DNA of 64,000 nucleotides. Origin: Pseudomonas cannabina (GTDB lineage: Bacteria; Pseudomonadota; Gammaproteobacteria; Pseudomonadales; Pseudomonadaceae). The stretch lies in the NCBI RefSeq assembly GCF_900100365.1, contig NZ_FNKU01000001.1:3782001-3846000 (forward strand), given 5' to 3'. Of the stretch, positions 18,352-26,600 are shown in pieces; within the stretch, counting starts at the first letter, position 1; the number at the start of each line of letters is the position of its first letter. The position numbers and the translations under genes are program-made. The notes under the pieces are model-generated. The model was not told the origin of the DNA. It was given only the letters and a program-made list of their open reading frames with translations, and did not search any database.

Positions 18352-19122
18352 TCACCAGACAATGGGTTTGTCGTTCCAGTCCCAGAACGTTCCGCTGTCG
18401 GCCGGTCCATGTGCGCCGACCACCTCAATAATGCGATCTGCCGAGAACGCCGGTTCGAATAGTTGTCCATCAGGCACGTTCGCCTGAAATGGCTGAGACA
18501 GATCCGTGTCAGTCGTGCCTGGGTGTATTACCAGGACAGTAGAGGCAGGGTTCAGGCGTTTCAATTCGATACTGGCCGTGTGCAGCAACTGATTGAGCGC
18601 CGCTTTGCTGGATCTGTAGCTGTACCAGCCACCCAGTCGGTTATCGCCAATAGAGCCAACCCTCGCGGACAGCGCCGCGAAGGTAGAAGGTTGTTTGCGC
18701 ACTAACGGGAGCAGGTGTTTAAGCAGCAGGATCGGAGCAAAAGTGTTGGTCGCGAAGCTCGCTTGCAGGCTCGCAAGCGTCAGTTGCGCCAGCCCCTTTT
18801 CTGCTTTTGCGCCGTCCTGATGAAGAATGCCCAGCGTACTGATGACAAGGTGCAGATGATCGCAGCCTTCAAGCGTCTCGCTCACGAGTGCTTCGAGGGA
18901 TTGTTCGTTGCGCGCGTCGCAGTCGACTCGTTTCAGGCGCTGACCATAACGCTCTGCAAGTTTTGTCAGCTCTGTGGAAGTGCTGGCTTTTCGCGCTACC
19001 GCCCACACCAGAGCAACATCATCGCGAGCAAGCAAAGCCGCGCACAGCGCCAAGCCGATACCTCGGCTGGCTCCGGCTATCAGCACGTGAGCTTCGCTGT
19101 TCAGTTCGGGTATCAAACTCAT
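18352..19122 (-). CDS. SDR-family oxidoreductase (C-factor-like), 256 aa
   Basis: This is a classical short-chain dehydrogenase/reductase. The cofactor motif GASRGIG is at about residues 17-23 in HVLIAGASRGIGLAL; an NAG-like strand reads LVISTLGIL near 94-102; the catalytic Ser is in AALSARVGS and the YxxxK motif reads YSYRSSKAALN at about 167-177. Length is normal. The C-terminus WDWNDKPIVW resembles CsgA (C-factor)-like SDRs. It lies between the two inverted copies of the 72-bp repeat and has no operon partner. The substrate is unknown. Confidence 0.88.
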   Translation of the reverse strand: MSLIPELNSEAHVLIAGASRGIGLALCAALLARDDVALVWAVARKASTSTELTKLAERYGQRLKRVDCDARNEQSLEALVSETLEGCDHLHLVISTLGILHQDGAKAEKGLAQLTLASLQASFATNTFAPILLLKHLLPLVRKQPSTFAALSARVGSIGDNRLGGWYSYRSSKAALNQLLHTASIELKRLNPASTVLVIHPGTTDTDLSQPFQANVPDGQLFEPAFSADRIIEVVGAHGPADSGTFWDWNDKPIVW

Positions 19123-19303
19123 AAGGCACCTTGAGGAGCGTGACTGAAGTATTCTTTGTGACTTCGCAGCAGGACACGACGTTCATTTGGGCGGTGCATT
19201 TGGTCGATATCGGGTCATATCGCCAGACTGCTGTAAGTAAGCATCTGGATGCTGCTTCACGCGTCGACTTGAGCACAAACATAGACGCTGGACGCCGTCC
19301 CTC

Positions 19304-19375
19304 CCCCATCCAATTGACAGAGTCCCGCCGGATCATTGTACTGGCCGACGCTTACGGACGATGTAAGGGACCTGC
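19304..19375 (+). repeat. inverted repeat copy B: orphan promoter and RBS without a start codon
   Basis: Second copy of the 72-bp sequence, here on the plus strand. TTGACA (19314-19319) and TGTACT (19337-19342) keep the 17-bp spacing, and the AAGGGA ribosome binding site is kept. Where copy A has ATG, this copy reads GCTTCT and no gene follows. It looks like the surviving upstream part of a lost duplicate. It lies in the 363-bp gap 19123-19485, in which I see nothing else. Confidence 0.8.
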
Positions 19376-19485
19376 CGCTTCTGCTTCTTCAGCCAGCTTC
19401 ATCGACAGTTAACAACCCTTATGTGTTAGCGACACTGCTGCTCTTGTATCGCACGTCATCCAGGACGGATTACATCACCCCAGCA

Positions 19486-20610
19486 TCAAACAAAAAACCG
19501 CTCCTTCAACGGCACCAGCGCGGCCCCGATCGCCGCCGCATTCCCATTCGTCTCACTCAGTAATAACTGAGGACGCGGCGGTGGTGAGTTGTAGCGATGA
19601 GTGCCCCAGAAGGTCGTCGCGGCGATCAGGCGTCTGCCCAGTTCGGGTGGCATCTGACCGCCGAACACCACGGCCTGTGGGTCGAACAGCCCGGCCAGCG
19701 CATTGACCAGTCGGTCAAGCGTTGGCTGGACGCGTTTCAGCCAGGTGTCTACACCAGGCCAGTCGGGGTCGAAGCGCGCGCGCAGGTCTTCGATTGAATC
19801 CACCTGTACGCCGTTCTTGTGCAATTCATCCAGCAGAAAACGCATGGCCGGGCGGTTTATTGATTCTTCGTCGTTAAACAGGGTGATCTCGCCCGCATTG
19901 CCGTGGCTGCCGAAGTACGGTTTGCCGTTGATGACCACGCCTGCGCCGAACCCGAAGTTGAATGACAGGTAGATGAAATTGCTGGCCCAAGCGCCGACGC
20001 CTACCAGGCTTTCGCCGATGGCTGCGGTGGTGGCGTTGTTTTCCAGCCAGACCGGCAGGCCGAAGCGTTCTTCGAGGACCGGCTGCAAGTCCATCAGTGA
20101 CCAGTCACGCAGCGGCTCGGGCGCGTTGATCTGGCGGTTTTGCAGAAAGAAACCGGCGATGGCGAAGCCGATCCCGATGACCCGGTCTGCGTCGATGCCA
20201 TTGCGTTGCAGCATCTGTTCGATGGCGTTTTCCAGCGAATCCAGCGTGCTGTTGCGGCTCAACGGCGGCGTGCGCAGGGTGATCTGTTCCAGCACGTTGC
20301 AGCCCAGATCGGCGATGCACACCACTGCCGAGTCAGTGTTGATCGACACGCCAATGGCATACACGGCCTCGTTGACCAGTTCGATACGCGGGCTGGGCTG
20401 ACCACGGCCGTTCTTCACGCGCTCGCCGCTGCGCAGCAGCCCGTGACTGATCAGCTCTTCGATCAGTCGATGAACCGACTGCTGGGCCAGATCCATTTCG
20501 GTGGAGACCGTGGCGCGCGTGATTGCGCCGCGCCGCCGAAGGATATCCAGCAGTTTGCGTTCGTTGAGGCTCAGTAGCGGGTGCGGCTGCGTCTGGAGAT
20601 CGAGGGGCAT
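19486..20610 (-). CDS. ROK-family transcriptional regulator, 374 aa
   Basis: The N-terminus carries a winged helix-turn-helix (LNERKLLDILRRRGAITRATVSTEMDLAQQSV, split by the turn near residue 30; about 14-75). The ROK sugar-kinase fold follows (about 85-360), with phosphate-loop-like IGVSINTDSAVVCIADLG and LENNATTAAIGE. The cysteine-rich zinc motif of NagC/Mlc-type ROK proteins is absent: the matching place reads GSHGNAGEITLF. It is divergent from the importer genes, with a 165-bp shared upstream region, so it probably controls them in response to a transported compound or its breakdown product. The ligand is not known. Confidence 0.9.
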   Translation of the reverse strand: MPLDLQTQPHPLLSLNERKLLDILRRRGAITRATVSTEMDLAQQSVHRLIEELISHGLLRSGERVKNGRGQPSPRIELVNEAVYAIGVSINTDSAVVCIADLGCNVLEQITLRTPPLSRNSTLDSLENAIEQMLQRNGIDADRVIGIGFAIAGFFLQNRQINAPEPLRDWSLMDLQPVLEERFGLPVWLENNATTAAIGESLVGVGAWASNFIYLSFNFGFGAGVVINGKPYFGSHGNAGEITLFNDEESINRPAMRFLLDELHKNGVQVDSIEDLRARFDPDWPGVDTWLKRVQPTLDRLVNALAGLFDPQAVVFGGQMPPELGRRLIAATTFWGTHRYNSPPPRPQLLLSETNGNAAAIGAALVPLKERFFV

Positions 20611-20775
20611 GGAATCAACATGTCAGAGGAGGATTAAAACAGTCGGCGTGTAAAGCAGTGTATCGCCCGTCGTCGATTACACCTTTCAATCATGAAAATT
20701 TAATAAAAGTCCCACAGGTCACAAATACTACACACAACCTGTATTAACTGACACTCAGTTTCTGTGAGTGCTCTC
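20611..20775. promoter_or_regulatory. divergent control region between the ROK regulator and the importer operon
   Basis: An AT-rich stretch around 20682-20707 includes the small inverted repeat TTTCA-atc-ATGAAA (near 20685-20698), a possible ROK operator. I could not find a convincing pair of promoter boxes or a clean Pho box. Confidence 0.4.
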
Positions 20776-22092
20776 ATGCCTGCGATCAATAAAATCCTGT
20801 CCGTGCTGGCTCTGCTGCCGCTTGCCGCACAGACCCTCGCTGCGCCAGCCGAGTTCTGGTACAGCCACAGCGGCGCGGCGGCCGCTGCCATCGCCGACCT
20901 GTGCAAAAGCTTCAACGCCCAGCGTGAAGAAGGCGATCGCTTGCACTGTATTCGCCAAGGAACCTACGAGCAGACGTTGCAGAAAACCGTGGCCGCCTAT
21001 CGGGCAGGCATTGGCCCGGCACTGGTGGAGATTTACGACGTCGCCACACCGGACATGTTGCAGGGCGGCGCCACACAGCCCGTCGAAACATTGATGGCCG
21101 ATCATCAGCGGGCCTACGCGGGCGACACTTTTCTGCCGGCGTTGCGCCGCTACTATGCGGACGATCATGGCGTGCTGGCGGCCCAGCCGTTCGCCGCCTC
21201 AACGGCGGTGCTGTATACCCATCGAAACGCGCTGGCTGCAGCCGGTATCTATCAGCCGCCCGCGACCTGGGAGGCGTTTGCCACGGCGCTGCGGGCGCTG
21301 AAGAAAAACGGACATGCCTGCCCTGTCGTCACTCAATTCGCGCCGTGGATCTGGCTGGAACAAATCAGCGCAGCGCAGGGTACCGAGGTCGCGACCCGCG
21401 TTGACGGGACGGACCGTTACCAGTTCGACAAGGGCCCGCATGCGCGCCTCATGAATGATCTTGCGCGATGGACGGCTGAAGGGCTGGTTCGCTACGAGGA
21501 TTCGACCCGCGGCGGTCAGCAGGCGCGGGCGTTCGCCACGAATGACTGCGCGATGCTGGTGGACTCGACCGGTGCATGGAGTGTCATGCACGGCGAGCTG
21601 GAGTCGGATATCGACGTGACCCCGCTGCCGGTCTACGCCGGTACAACGCGCAGTTCCAATGTGCCCGGCGGCTCGTCGCTGTGGGTGATGCGTGGGCATT
21701 CCGCGCGGGATTATCGGTTGGTCTCGGAGTTTCTGGCGTTCGTGCTGTTACCGGAAAACCAGCTGACTTTCAGCGCACGAACAGGCTACCTGCCGGTCAC
21801 TCAAGCGGCTGCAACGACGCTGCAATCCAGCGCACGCAGACCCTCGGCGGTGACGGCTGGCATCGCGGCGCTCAACGACATCGAGGGTCAGCCCTCCATG
21901 CCCTTGCGTTGCGGGTTCATCACATTGATGCGCCTCATCTGGTTGCAGGAAATGGAAAATGCGCTGGCCGGCCGACAAAGCGTTGATCACGCCTTGCGTC
22001 AGTCAACCCTGCGCGCCAACGAGCTGCTGAGCCTGTTTCAACAAATGCATCGCACGCCCACCCGCACTCCATCCGACAAGGCGAAACCATGA
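20776..22092 (+). CDS. ABC transporter substrate-binding protein, UgpB-like
   Basis: This periplasmic protein captures the substrate for the importer encoded downstream. The ATG at 20776 gives a signal peptide MPAINKILSVLALLPLAAQTLA, cut before APAEFWYSHSG; a GTG at 20764 would add four residues. The mature part begins with the EFWYSHSG strand and the SFNAQREEG segment typical of UgpB, the sn-glycerol-3-phosphate and glycerophosphodiester binder, and includes NVPGGSSLWVM near residue 295. About 438 aa is normal for the family. Its TGA overlaps the next start by 4 bp. The ligand is likely a glycerophosphoryl compound, because GDPD and IMPase genes follow. Confidence 0.85.
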   Translation: MPAINKILSVLALLPLAAQTLAAPAEFWYSHSGAAAAAIADLCKSFNAQREEGDRLHCIRQGTYEQTLQKTVAAYRAGIGPALVEIYDVATPDMLQGGATQPVETLMADHQRAYAGDTFLPALRRYYADDHGVLAAQPFAASTAVLYTHRNALAAAGIYQPPATWEAFATALRALKKNGHACPVVTQFAPWIWLEQISAAQGTEVATRVDGTDRYQFDKGPHARLMNDLARWTAEGLVRYEDSTRGGQQARAFATNDCAMLVDSTGAWSVMHGELESDIDVTPLPVYAGTTRSSNVPGGSSLWVMRGHSARDYRLVSEFLAFVLLPENQLTFSARTGYLPVTQAAATTLQSSARRPSAVTAGIAALNDIEGQPSMPLRCGFITLMRLIWLQEMENALAGRQSVDHALRQSTLRANELLSLFQQMHRTPTRTPSDKAKP

Positions 22093-22982
22093 AGCCCCGC
22101 GCGCACTTTCCCCAGCCGCGCATGGCGCTGCTGTTCGCCCTGCCGCAATTGCTGGCGCTCGGGCTGTTTTTCTACTGGCCTGCGGTCCAGGCGCTCTGGT
22201 GGTCGTTTCATCTGGTGCCGCCCTTTGGTGGCAATGAGGTATTTGTCGGCCTGAGCAATTACTGGCGCGTGCTGAAGGACCCCGGCGTCCTCGCATCGTT
22301 GGGCTCGACGCTGGTGTTCAGCCTGTCGAGCGTGGTGCTTTCGATCGTCATCGCGCTGGTGCTTGCCTTGTGTCTTGAGCTGAAACTGCGTGGCAATGCG
22401 CTGTTTCGCAACCTGCTGATCTGGCCCTACGCGGTCTCGAGCGCCACCATCGGTATCGTCTTTCATGTGTTGGCCAATCCGGTGATGGGCATTTTTTCCT
22501 GGTTCAACGCGATAGCACCCGGTACCTGGGCGCCCTACGCCAACCCGATGCAGAGCATGCTGCTGTTGATCGTGGCTTACGCGTGGTGCCTGGTGCCGTT
22601 CAACTTCGTGATGCTGGTCGCCAGCCTGAAGTCAGTGCCGGACGATTACCTCGCCGCCGCAGCGCTGGACGGCGCCGGTCCGTTACGGCGCATGCTGGAT
22701 ATTCAGTTGCCGCTGATCGCGCCGTATCTGCTGTTCGTGTTCGTCATCGGCTTGCTGGAAAGCCTGTCCAACAGTTTCGGCCTGGTCGACACCCTGACGC
22801 ACGGCGGGCCGGGCGATACCACCAACGTGCTGGCTTACAAAATCTACACCGACGGTTTCATGGGGCTGGACCTGGCGGGCTCGTCGACACTTTCGGTGCT
22901 CATGCTGCTGGCGGTCGTGGTGCTGAGCGTTGTCCAGTTCAAACTCATGTCGCACTTCAAGCGCCGTGGGGTGAAAGCATGA
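22089..22982 (+). CDS. ABC transporter permease, UgpA-like
   Basis: Inner-membrane permease of the MalF/UgpA type, 297 aa, with six predicted membrane helices beginning at LLFALPQLLALGLFFYWP. The EAA loop that contacts the ATPase reads AAALDGAGPLRRMLDIQLPL (about 195-214). It overlaps both neighbours by ATGA junctions (22089 and 22979), so the four transporter genes are translated together. Substrate specificity is inferred from the binding protein. Confidence 0.88.
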   Translation: MKPRAHFPQPRMALLFALPQLLALGLFFYWPAVQALWWSFHLVPPFGGNEVFVGLSNYWRVLKDPGVLASLGSTLVFSLSSVVLSIVIALVLALCLELKLRGNALFRNLLIWPYAVSSATIGIVFHVLANPVMGIFSWFNAIAPGTWAPYANPMQSMLLLIVAYAWCLVPFNFVMLVASLKSVPDDYLAAAALDGAGPLRRMLDIQLPLIAPYLLFVFVIGLLESLSNSFGLVDTLTHGGPGDTTNVLAYKIYTDGFMGLDLAGSSTLSVLMLLAVVVLSVVQFKLMSHFKRRGVKA

Positions 22983-23872
22983 TCGAGCACAATCGGCTGT
23001 TCAACGCGGTCGCCTACCTGCTGCTGACACTGGGCTTGATATTCGCGTTGGGGCCGCTGTATGTGGCGGTCTGCTCGGCAACGGTCAGCAACTCGCAGTT
23101 GTTCAGTCAAGGCCTTGCGATGATTCCCGGTGACCAGTTGCTGGCGAATCTGCAACAGGTCACCCGACGGCTGGACCTGTTGCGCTTGTTGGGCAACAGC
23201 CTGCTGGTCGCCACCCTGGTAGTCATCGGCAAGCTGACGCTTTCAGCATTGACCGCCTTCGCGGTGGTGTACTTTCGCAGCCGTTTCACCTCGGTGATTT
23301 TCTTCGCGGTGCTGGGTGCGCTGTTGCTGCCGCTGGAAGTGCGCATTATCCCGACCTACGCCGTGGCCAGCGATCTGTTCGGCCCTGTACGCACCGTTCT
23401 GCAATGGCTGGGCATTCAGTGGCTGCCGATACCCACGATCAATCTGCTCGACAGCTACCCCGGCCTTGCCCTGCCGCTGATTGCCTCGGCTACCGGTACG
23501 TTTCTGTTTCGCCAGTTTTACCAGACCCTGCCCGCCGAACTGGTCGAAGCGGCGCGCATGGATGGCGCCGGACCGTGGCGCTTTTTCGTCGATATTCTGC
23601 TGCCCTTGTCCAAGACCAACTTCGCAGCGCTCGGCACGCTGGTGTTCATCGGTGCCTGGAAAGACTACCTGTGGCCGTTGGTTGCGACCAATCGCGAGGG
23701 CATGCGCACGCTGGTGCTGGGTGTCGCCACCTTCCTGCCAACCGACGCCACGCAAATCCCCGAATGGAACCTGCTGATGACCGCCGCCGTGGTCAGCATG
23801 CTGCCCCCTGTCCTCGTCATTGCATTCATGCAGCGATGGTTCGTCAAAGGCCTGATTGGAGTCGGTAAATGA
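22979..23872 (+). CDS. ABC transporter permease, UgpE-like
   Basis: Second permease half, 297 aa, MalG/UgpE type, starting MIEHNRLFNAVAYLLLTLG. The EAA loop reads EAARMDGAGPWRFFVDILLP at about 196-215. The LEVRIIPTYAV and KDYLWPLV segments are also typical of the family. A longer frame beginning at 22583 overlaps the first permease and is not used: the ATG at 22979 gives the family N-terminus and a 4-bp overlap. Confidence 0.88.
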   Translation: MIEHNRLFNAVAYLLLTLGLIFALGPLYVAVCSATVSNSQLFSQGLAMIPGDQLLANLQQVTRRLDLLRLLGNSLLVATLVVIGKLTLSALTAFAVVYFRSRFTSVIFFAVLGALLLPLEVRIIPTYAVASDLFGPVRTVLQWLGIQWLPIPTINLLDSYPGLALPLIASATGTFLFRQFYQTLPAELVEAARMDGAGPWRFFVDILLPLSKTNFAALGTLVFIGAWKDYLWPLVATNREGMRTLVLGVATFLPTDATQIPEWNLLMTAAVVSMLPPVLVIAFMQRWFVKGLIGVGK

Positions 23873-24975
23873 GCTCGCTCACCCCCATTGCCTGCGCCCC
23901 GCATATCGTCCTCAAAGGTCTGCACAAAAGTTACGGTGCCGGGCAGATCCTTCACGGGCTCGACCTGACGTTCAAGGCCGGCGAACTGAGCGTCATCCTT
24001 GGCCCGTCCGGCTGCGGCAAGTCGACATTACTGCGCCTGGTGGCCGGCCTGGAAGATGTCAGCGAGGGGCAAGTACTGATGGGCGGTCGGGATGTGACCC
24101 TGCTGCCGCCCAAAGAACGCGGCTGCGCCATGGTGTTCCAGAATTACGCGCTCTACCCGCACATGAGCGTGGCCGAAAACATCGGTTACGCACTCAAGCT
24201 GGCCGGTGTTTCCCGCAAGGATCGAGCGCAACGCATTCAGGCGTGCGCAGCATCGCTGGGGCTGGAAGATCTGCTGCAACGCAAGCCCGGCGAGCTGTCG
24301 GGAGGTCAGCGCCAGCGGGTCGCCATTGGTCGCGCGCTGATCCGCAAGCCGCCGGTGCTGCTGTTCGATGAGCCGCTGTGCAATCTGGACAGCGCCTTGC
24401 GTCATGAGATGCGTTTGTTGATCCGTAACCTGCATCAACAGACCGGCGCCACGATTCTCTATGTCACCCACGATCAGACCGAAGCCATGACGCTCGCTGA
24501 CCGAGTGATGATTCTCAATAAAGGGCACGTCGAACAAGTGGGCACGCCCGCTGATATTTATGCGCAACCGGCCAGCACCTTTGTTGCCGGTTTTATCGGC
24601 ACACCGCCGATGAACCTGCTGCCTGTGCATTGCCTAGACGACAAGGTGCTGATGCTCGCAGATGGACAGCGCCTGCCCGTCAAGCTTGGCATTGCCTCCA
24701 ACCGGGCGGGCAAATGGTTGATCGGGCTGCGGCCGGAAGCCTTGACGCTGAACCAGGAGGGCATGACGGCCATCGTGGAGTCCGTGGAAAACCTGGGCAG
24801 CCACAGTTTGCTGTATTGCCAACTGGCCGGCACGCGCTGCGTGGTCAGCCTCGCCGGACGCCAGCACCTGACGCCAGGCACCCAGGTTCGACTGGCAATC
24901 GGTTCCACCCCCCTGTTGTTCGATATCGAGACCGGCCAACGCCAACTCGCCTCTTTTTCCCAACCCGCCAAGTGA
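23869..24975 (+). CDS. ABC transporter ATP-binding protein, UgpC/MalK-like
   Basis: The ATPase that powers the importer, 368 aa. Walker A is GPSGCGKST (residues 45-53), the Q-loop follows in VFQNYALYPHM, the signature is LSGGQRQR (about 144-151), Walker B is VLLFDEP and the H-loop is TILYVTHDQTEAM. A MalK/UgpC-type regulatory OB domain fills about residues 240-368 (IGLRPEALTL). It overlaps the permease gene by ATGA and ends 6 bp before the phosphodiesterase gene. Confidence 0.92.
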   Translation: MSSLTPIACAPHIVLKGLHKSYGAGQILHGLDLTFKAGELSVILGPSGCGKSTLLRLVAGLEDVSEGQVLMGGRDVTLLPPKERGCAMVFQNYALYPHMSVAENIGYALKLAGVSRKDRAQRIQACAASLGLEDLLQRKPGELSGGQRQRVAIGRALIRKPPVLLFDEPLCNLDSALRHEMRLLIRNLHQQTGATILYVTHDQTEAMTLADRVMILNKGHVEQVGTPADIYAQPASTFVAGFIGTPPMNLLPVHCLDDKVLMLADGQRLPVKLGIASNRAGKWLIGLRPEALTLNQEGMTAIVESVENLGSHSLLYCQLAGTRCVVSLAGRQHLTPGTQVRLAIGSTPLLFDIETGQRQLASFSQPAK

Positions 24976-24981
24976 CCGTCC

Positions 24982-25743
24982 ATGTCAAAACAATCGCCTC
25001 TCGTCCGCTCGCCGCTGATCGCTCATCGCGGCGCCAAGGCCTACGTGCCTGAAAACACCCTGCTGGCCCTCGAAAAAGCTGCCGAATGCGGCGCCGAGTG
25101 GGTCGAGATCGATGTGAAACTGACTCGCGACGGCCAGCCGGTGGTCATTCATGACGACCTGTTGGACCGAACCAGCAACGGGCGCGGCGCAGTGGTACTG
25201 CATGATCTGGATGCCATTCGCAAGCTGGACGCGGGCAGTTGGTTCGCACCTGAATTCGCGGGCCTGCAGATCCCCACGTTCGAAGAAATCGTGGCCTGCG
25301 CCTTGCGCCTGAACCTTGGCCTGCAAGTGGAACTCAAGCCAACCATTGGCGACGACGTGGAGACCGCAGAGGTCGTCATGCCGATCCTCAAGCGACTGTG
25401 GCCGACCGACAACGACCAGTTATTTGTCTCCAGTTTTTCGGTACGCTCACTCACCGCCGCGCGCCGGTTGTGGGCCGAGGTGCCCCTGGCAATCGCCTCT
25501 GTCGTCACGCCCGCTGACCCGGCCGCCTTGCTCGCCGAATATGACTGCCGGATCCTTCATGTACTTGACGACATGCTCGATGACCATCACCTTGGTCGCC
25601 TGAAAAGCAGCGGCATCGAATTCGCCGTCGCTACCATCAACAGCCCGGAACGCGCGCGCTACCTGCTTGAACACGGCGCGCAGTCAATTCTCAGCGACTA
25701 CCCGGACCTGCTGAGCCTGCCCAATGGAGACCGTCTGCAATGA
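24982..25743 (+). CDS. glycerophosphodiester phosphodiesterase, cytoplasmic UgpQ-like
   Basis: The enzyme splits glycerophosphodiesters into glycerol 3-phosphate and an alcohol, or in some members glycerol and a phospho-alcohol. The 253-aa protein has no signal peptide, so it acts in the cytoplasm on imported substrate. GDPD motifs are clear: IAHRGAKAYVPENT (15-28, with the catalytic His and Glu), EIDVKLTRDGQPVVIHDD (42-59) and QVELKP (about 115-120). Coupling to the importer matches the ugp logic. The last bases overlap the IMPase-family gene by 4 bp. Confidence 0.93.
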   Translation: MSKQSPLVRSPLIAHRGAKAYVPENTLLALEKAAECGAEWVEIDVKLTRDGQPVVIHDDLLDRTSNGRGAVVLHDLDAIRKLDAGSWFAPEFAGLQIPTFEEIVACALRLNLGLQVELKPTIGDDVETAEVVMPILKRLWPTDNDQLFVSSFSVRSLTAARRLWAEVPLAIASVVTPADPAALLAEYDCRILHVLDDMLDDHHLGRLKSSGIEFAVATINSPERARYLLEHGAQSILSDYPDLLSLPNGDRLQ

Positions 25744-26483
25744 ACAACCGACTCAGCGTCGCGATGCAAGCCGTAGAAAATGCCACCGGCCTGGCCATGG
25801 CTTACTTCAACGACCGCCACACGCTCGACGTCACCACCAAAAACCCGCAAGACCTCGTCTCCCGTGCCGACTTTGAAGTGGAACAACTGCTCCGCGCAGA
25901 ACTGAGCAAACACTTCCCCGACGACGCCATCCTCGGCGAAGAAATGGGTGGCGGATTCATCACCGACGGCTGGGTCATCGACCCTATCGACGGCACCGGC
26001 AACTACCTGCGCGGCACCCCGCTGTGGGGCATCGCCGTAGCCTACATGTCGGTCGGCGTGCCAGAAATCGGCGTCGTCGCCTACCCGGCCCTGGGCTACA
26101 CACTGGCCGCCCGCACCGGCGATGGCTTGCTGCGCAACGGCGTCCCTTTCGTCCGCCCGCAACCGCCAGAACACCTGCGCATTGCCGGCGTGGGCGAAAA
26201 CACCCGCTGGGACGCCGAAGAGCTGGGCAAGCTGCAATTGAACCTCCGCCAACAAGGCTGGGGCCTGGCCGGCTACCGCTGCGCCACCATCGGCCTGGCC
26301 TTCGCCGCGCTGGGTCAAACGGATGGGTACATGGAGAAATTCACCAGCCTGTGGGACATCGCTGCGGGTGCGGTGATTTGTCGTGAGGCGGGGTTGTTGT
26401 GTGAGATTGAAGGCGAACAGAAGCAAGGCTCGATGACAGTGATGGTCGGGGGTGAGGAACTGATGGGGATTTTTGCGGGGTGA
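25740..26483 (+). CDS. inositol-monophosphatase-family phosphatase, 247 aa
   Basis: The protein carries the full set of lithium-sensitive phosphatase motifs: GEE (66-68), DPIDGTGNY (81-89), where the two Asp bind Mg2+, and a C-terminal WDIAAGAVI in place of the usual WDxAA, with the last metal-binding Asp. Family members remove phosphate from inositol 1-phosphate, 3'-phosphoadenosine phosphates or fructose 1,6-bisphosphate. A dedicated SuhB is normally elsewhere in pseudomonads, so this copy is probably specialised. Being last in the importer-GDPD operon, it may act on inositol phosphate released from glycerophosphoinositol. Confidence 0.9.
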   Translation: MNNRLSVAMQAVENATGLAMAYFNDRHTLDVTTKNPQDLVSRADFEVEQLLRAELSKHFPDDAILGEEMGGGFITDGWVIDPIDGTGNYLRGTPLWGIAVAYMSVGVPEIGVVAYPALGYTLAARTGDGLLRNGVPFVRPQPPEHLRIAGVGENTRWDAEELGKLQLNLRQQGWGLAGYRCATIGLAFAALGQTDGYMEKFTSLWDIAAGAVICREAGLLCEIEGEQKQGSMTVMVGGEELMGIFAG

Positions 26484-26538
26484 TCGGTTAGAACGCACAT
26501 CAGGCCAGTTGACGTCTGCAGTCATTAGTGCAGCCAAA

Positions 26539-26566
26539 GCTCGATAAAGAAAATGCTTTATCGAGC
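26539..26566. terminator. bidirectional terminator between convergent genes
   Basis: GCTCGATAAAG (26539-26549) pairs perfectly with CTTTATCGAGC (26556-26566) around AAAATG. It lies 55 bp after the IMPase stop and 34 bp beyond the desaturase stop on the other strand. The minus-strand side is followed by TTT; the plus-strand side has no T-run. Confidence 0.7.
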
Positions 26567-26600
26567 CCCTTGCTGTGCATCGAACGTAGCGATAACCGCA

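Noticed and set aside
19336..19563. 75-codon plus-strand frame behind the duplicated promoter copy B
   Set aside because: It starts inside the promoter -10 region, has no ribosome site of its own and overlaps the end of the ROK gene. No recognisable product.
20700..20775. Pho box upstream of the Ugp-like operon
   Set aside because: Segments such as CTGTATT and CTGACAC occur, but not as spaced direct repeats of CTGTCAT, so phosphate control is not supported.
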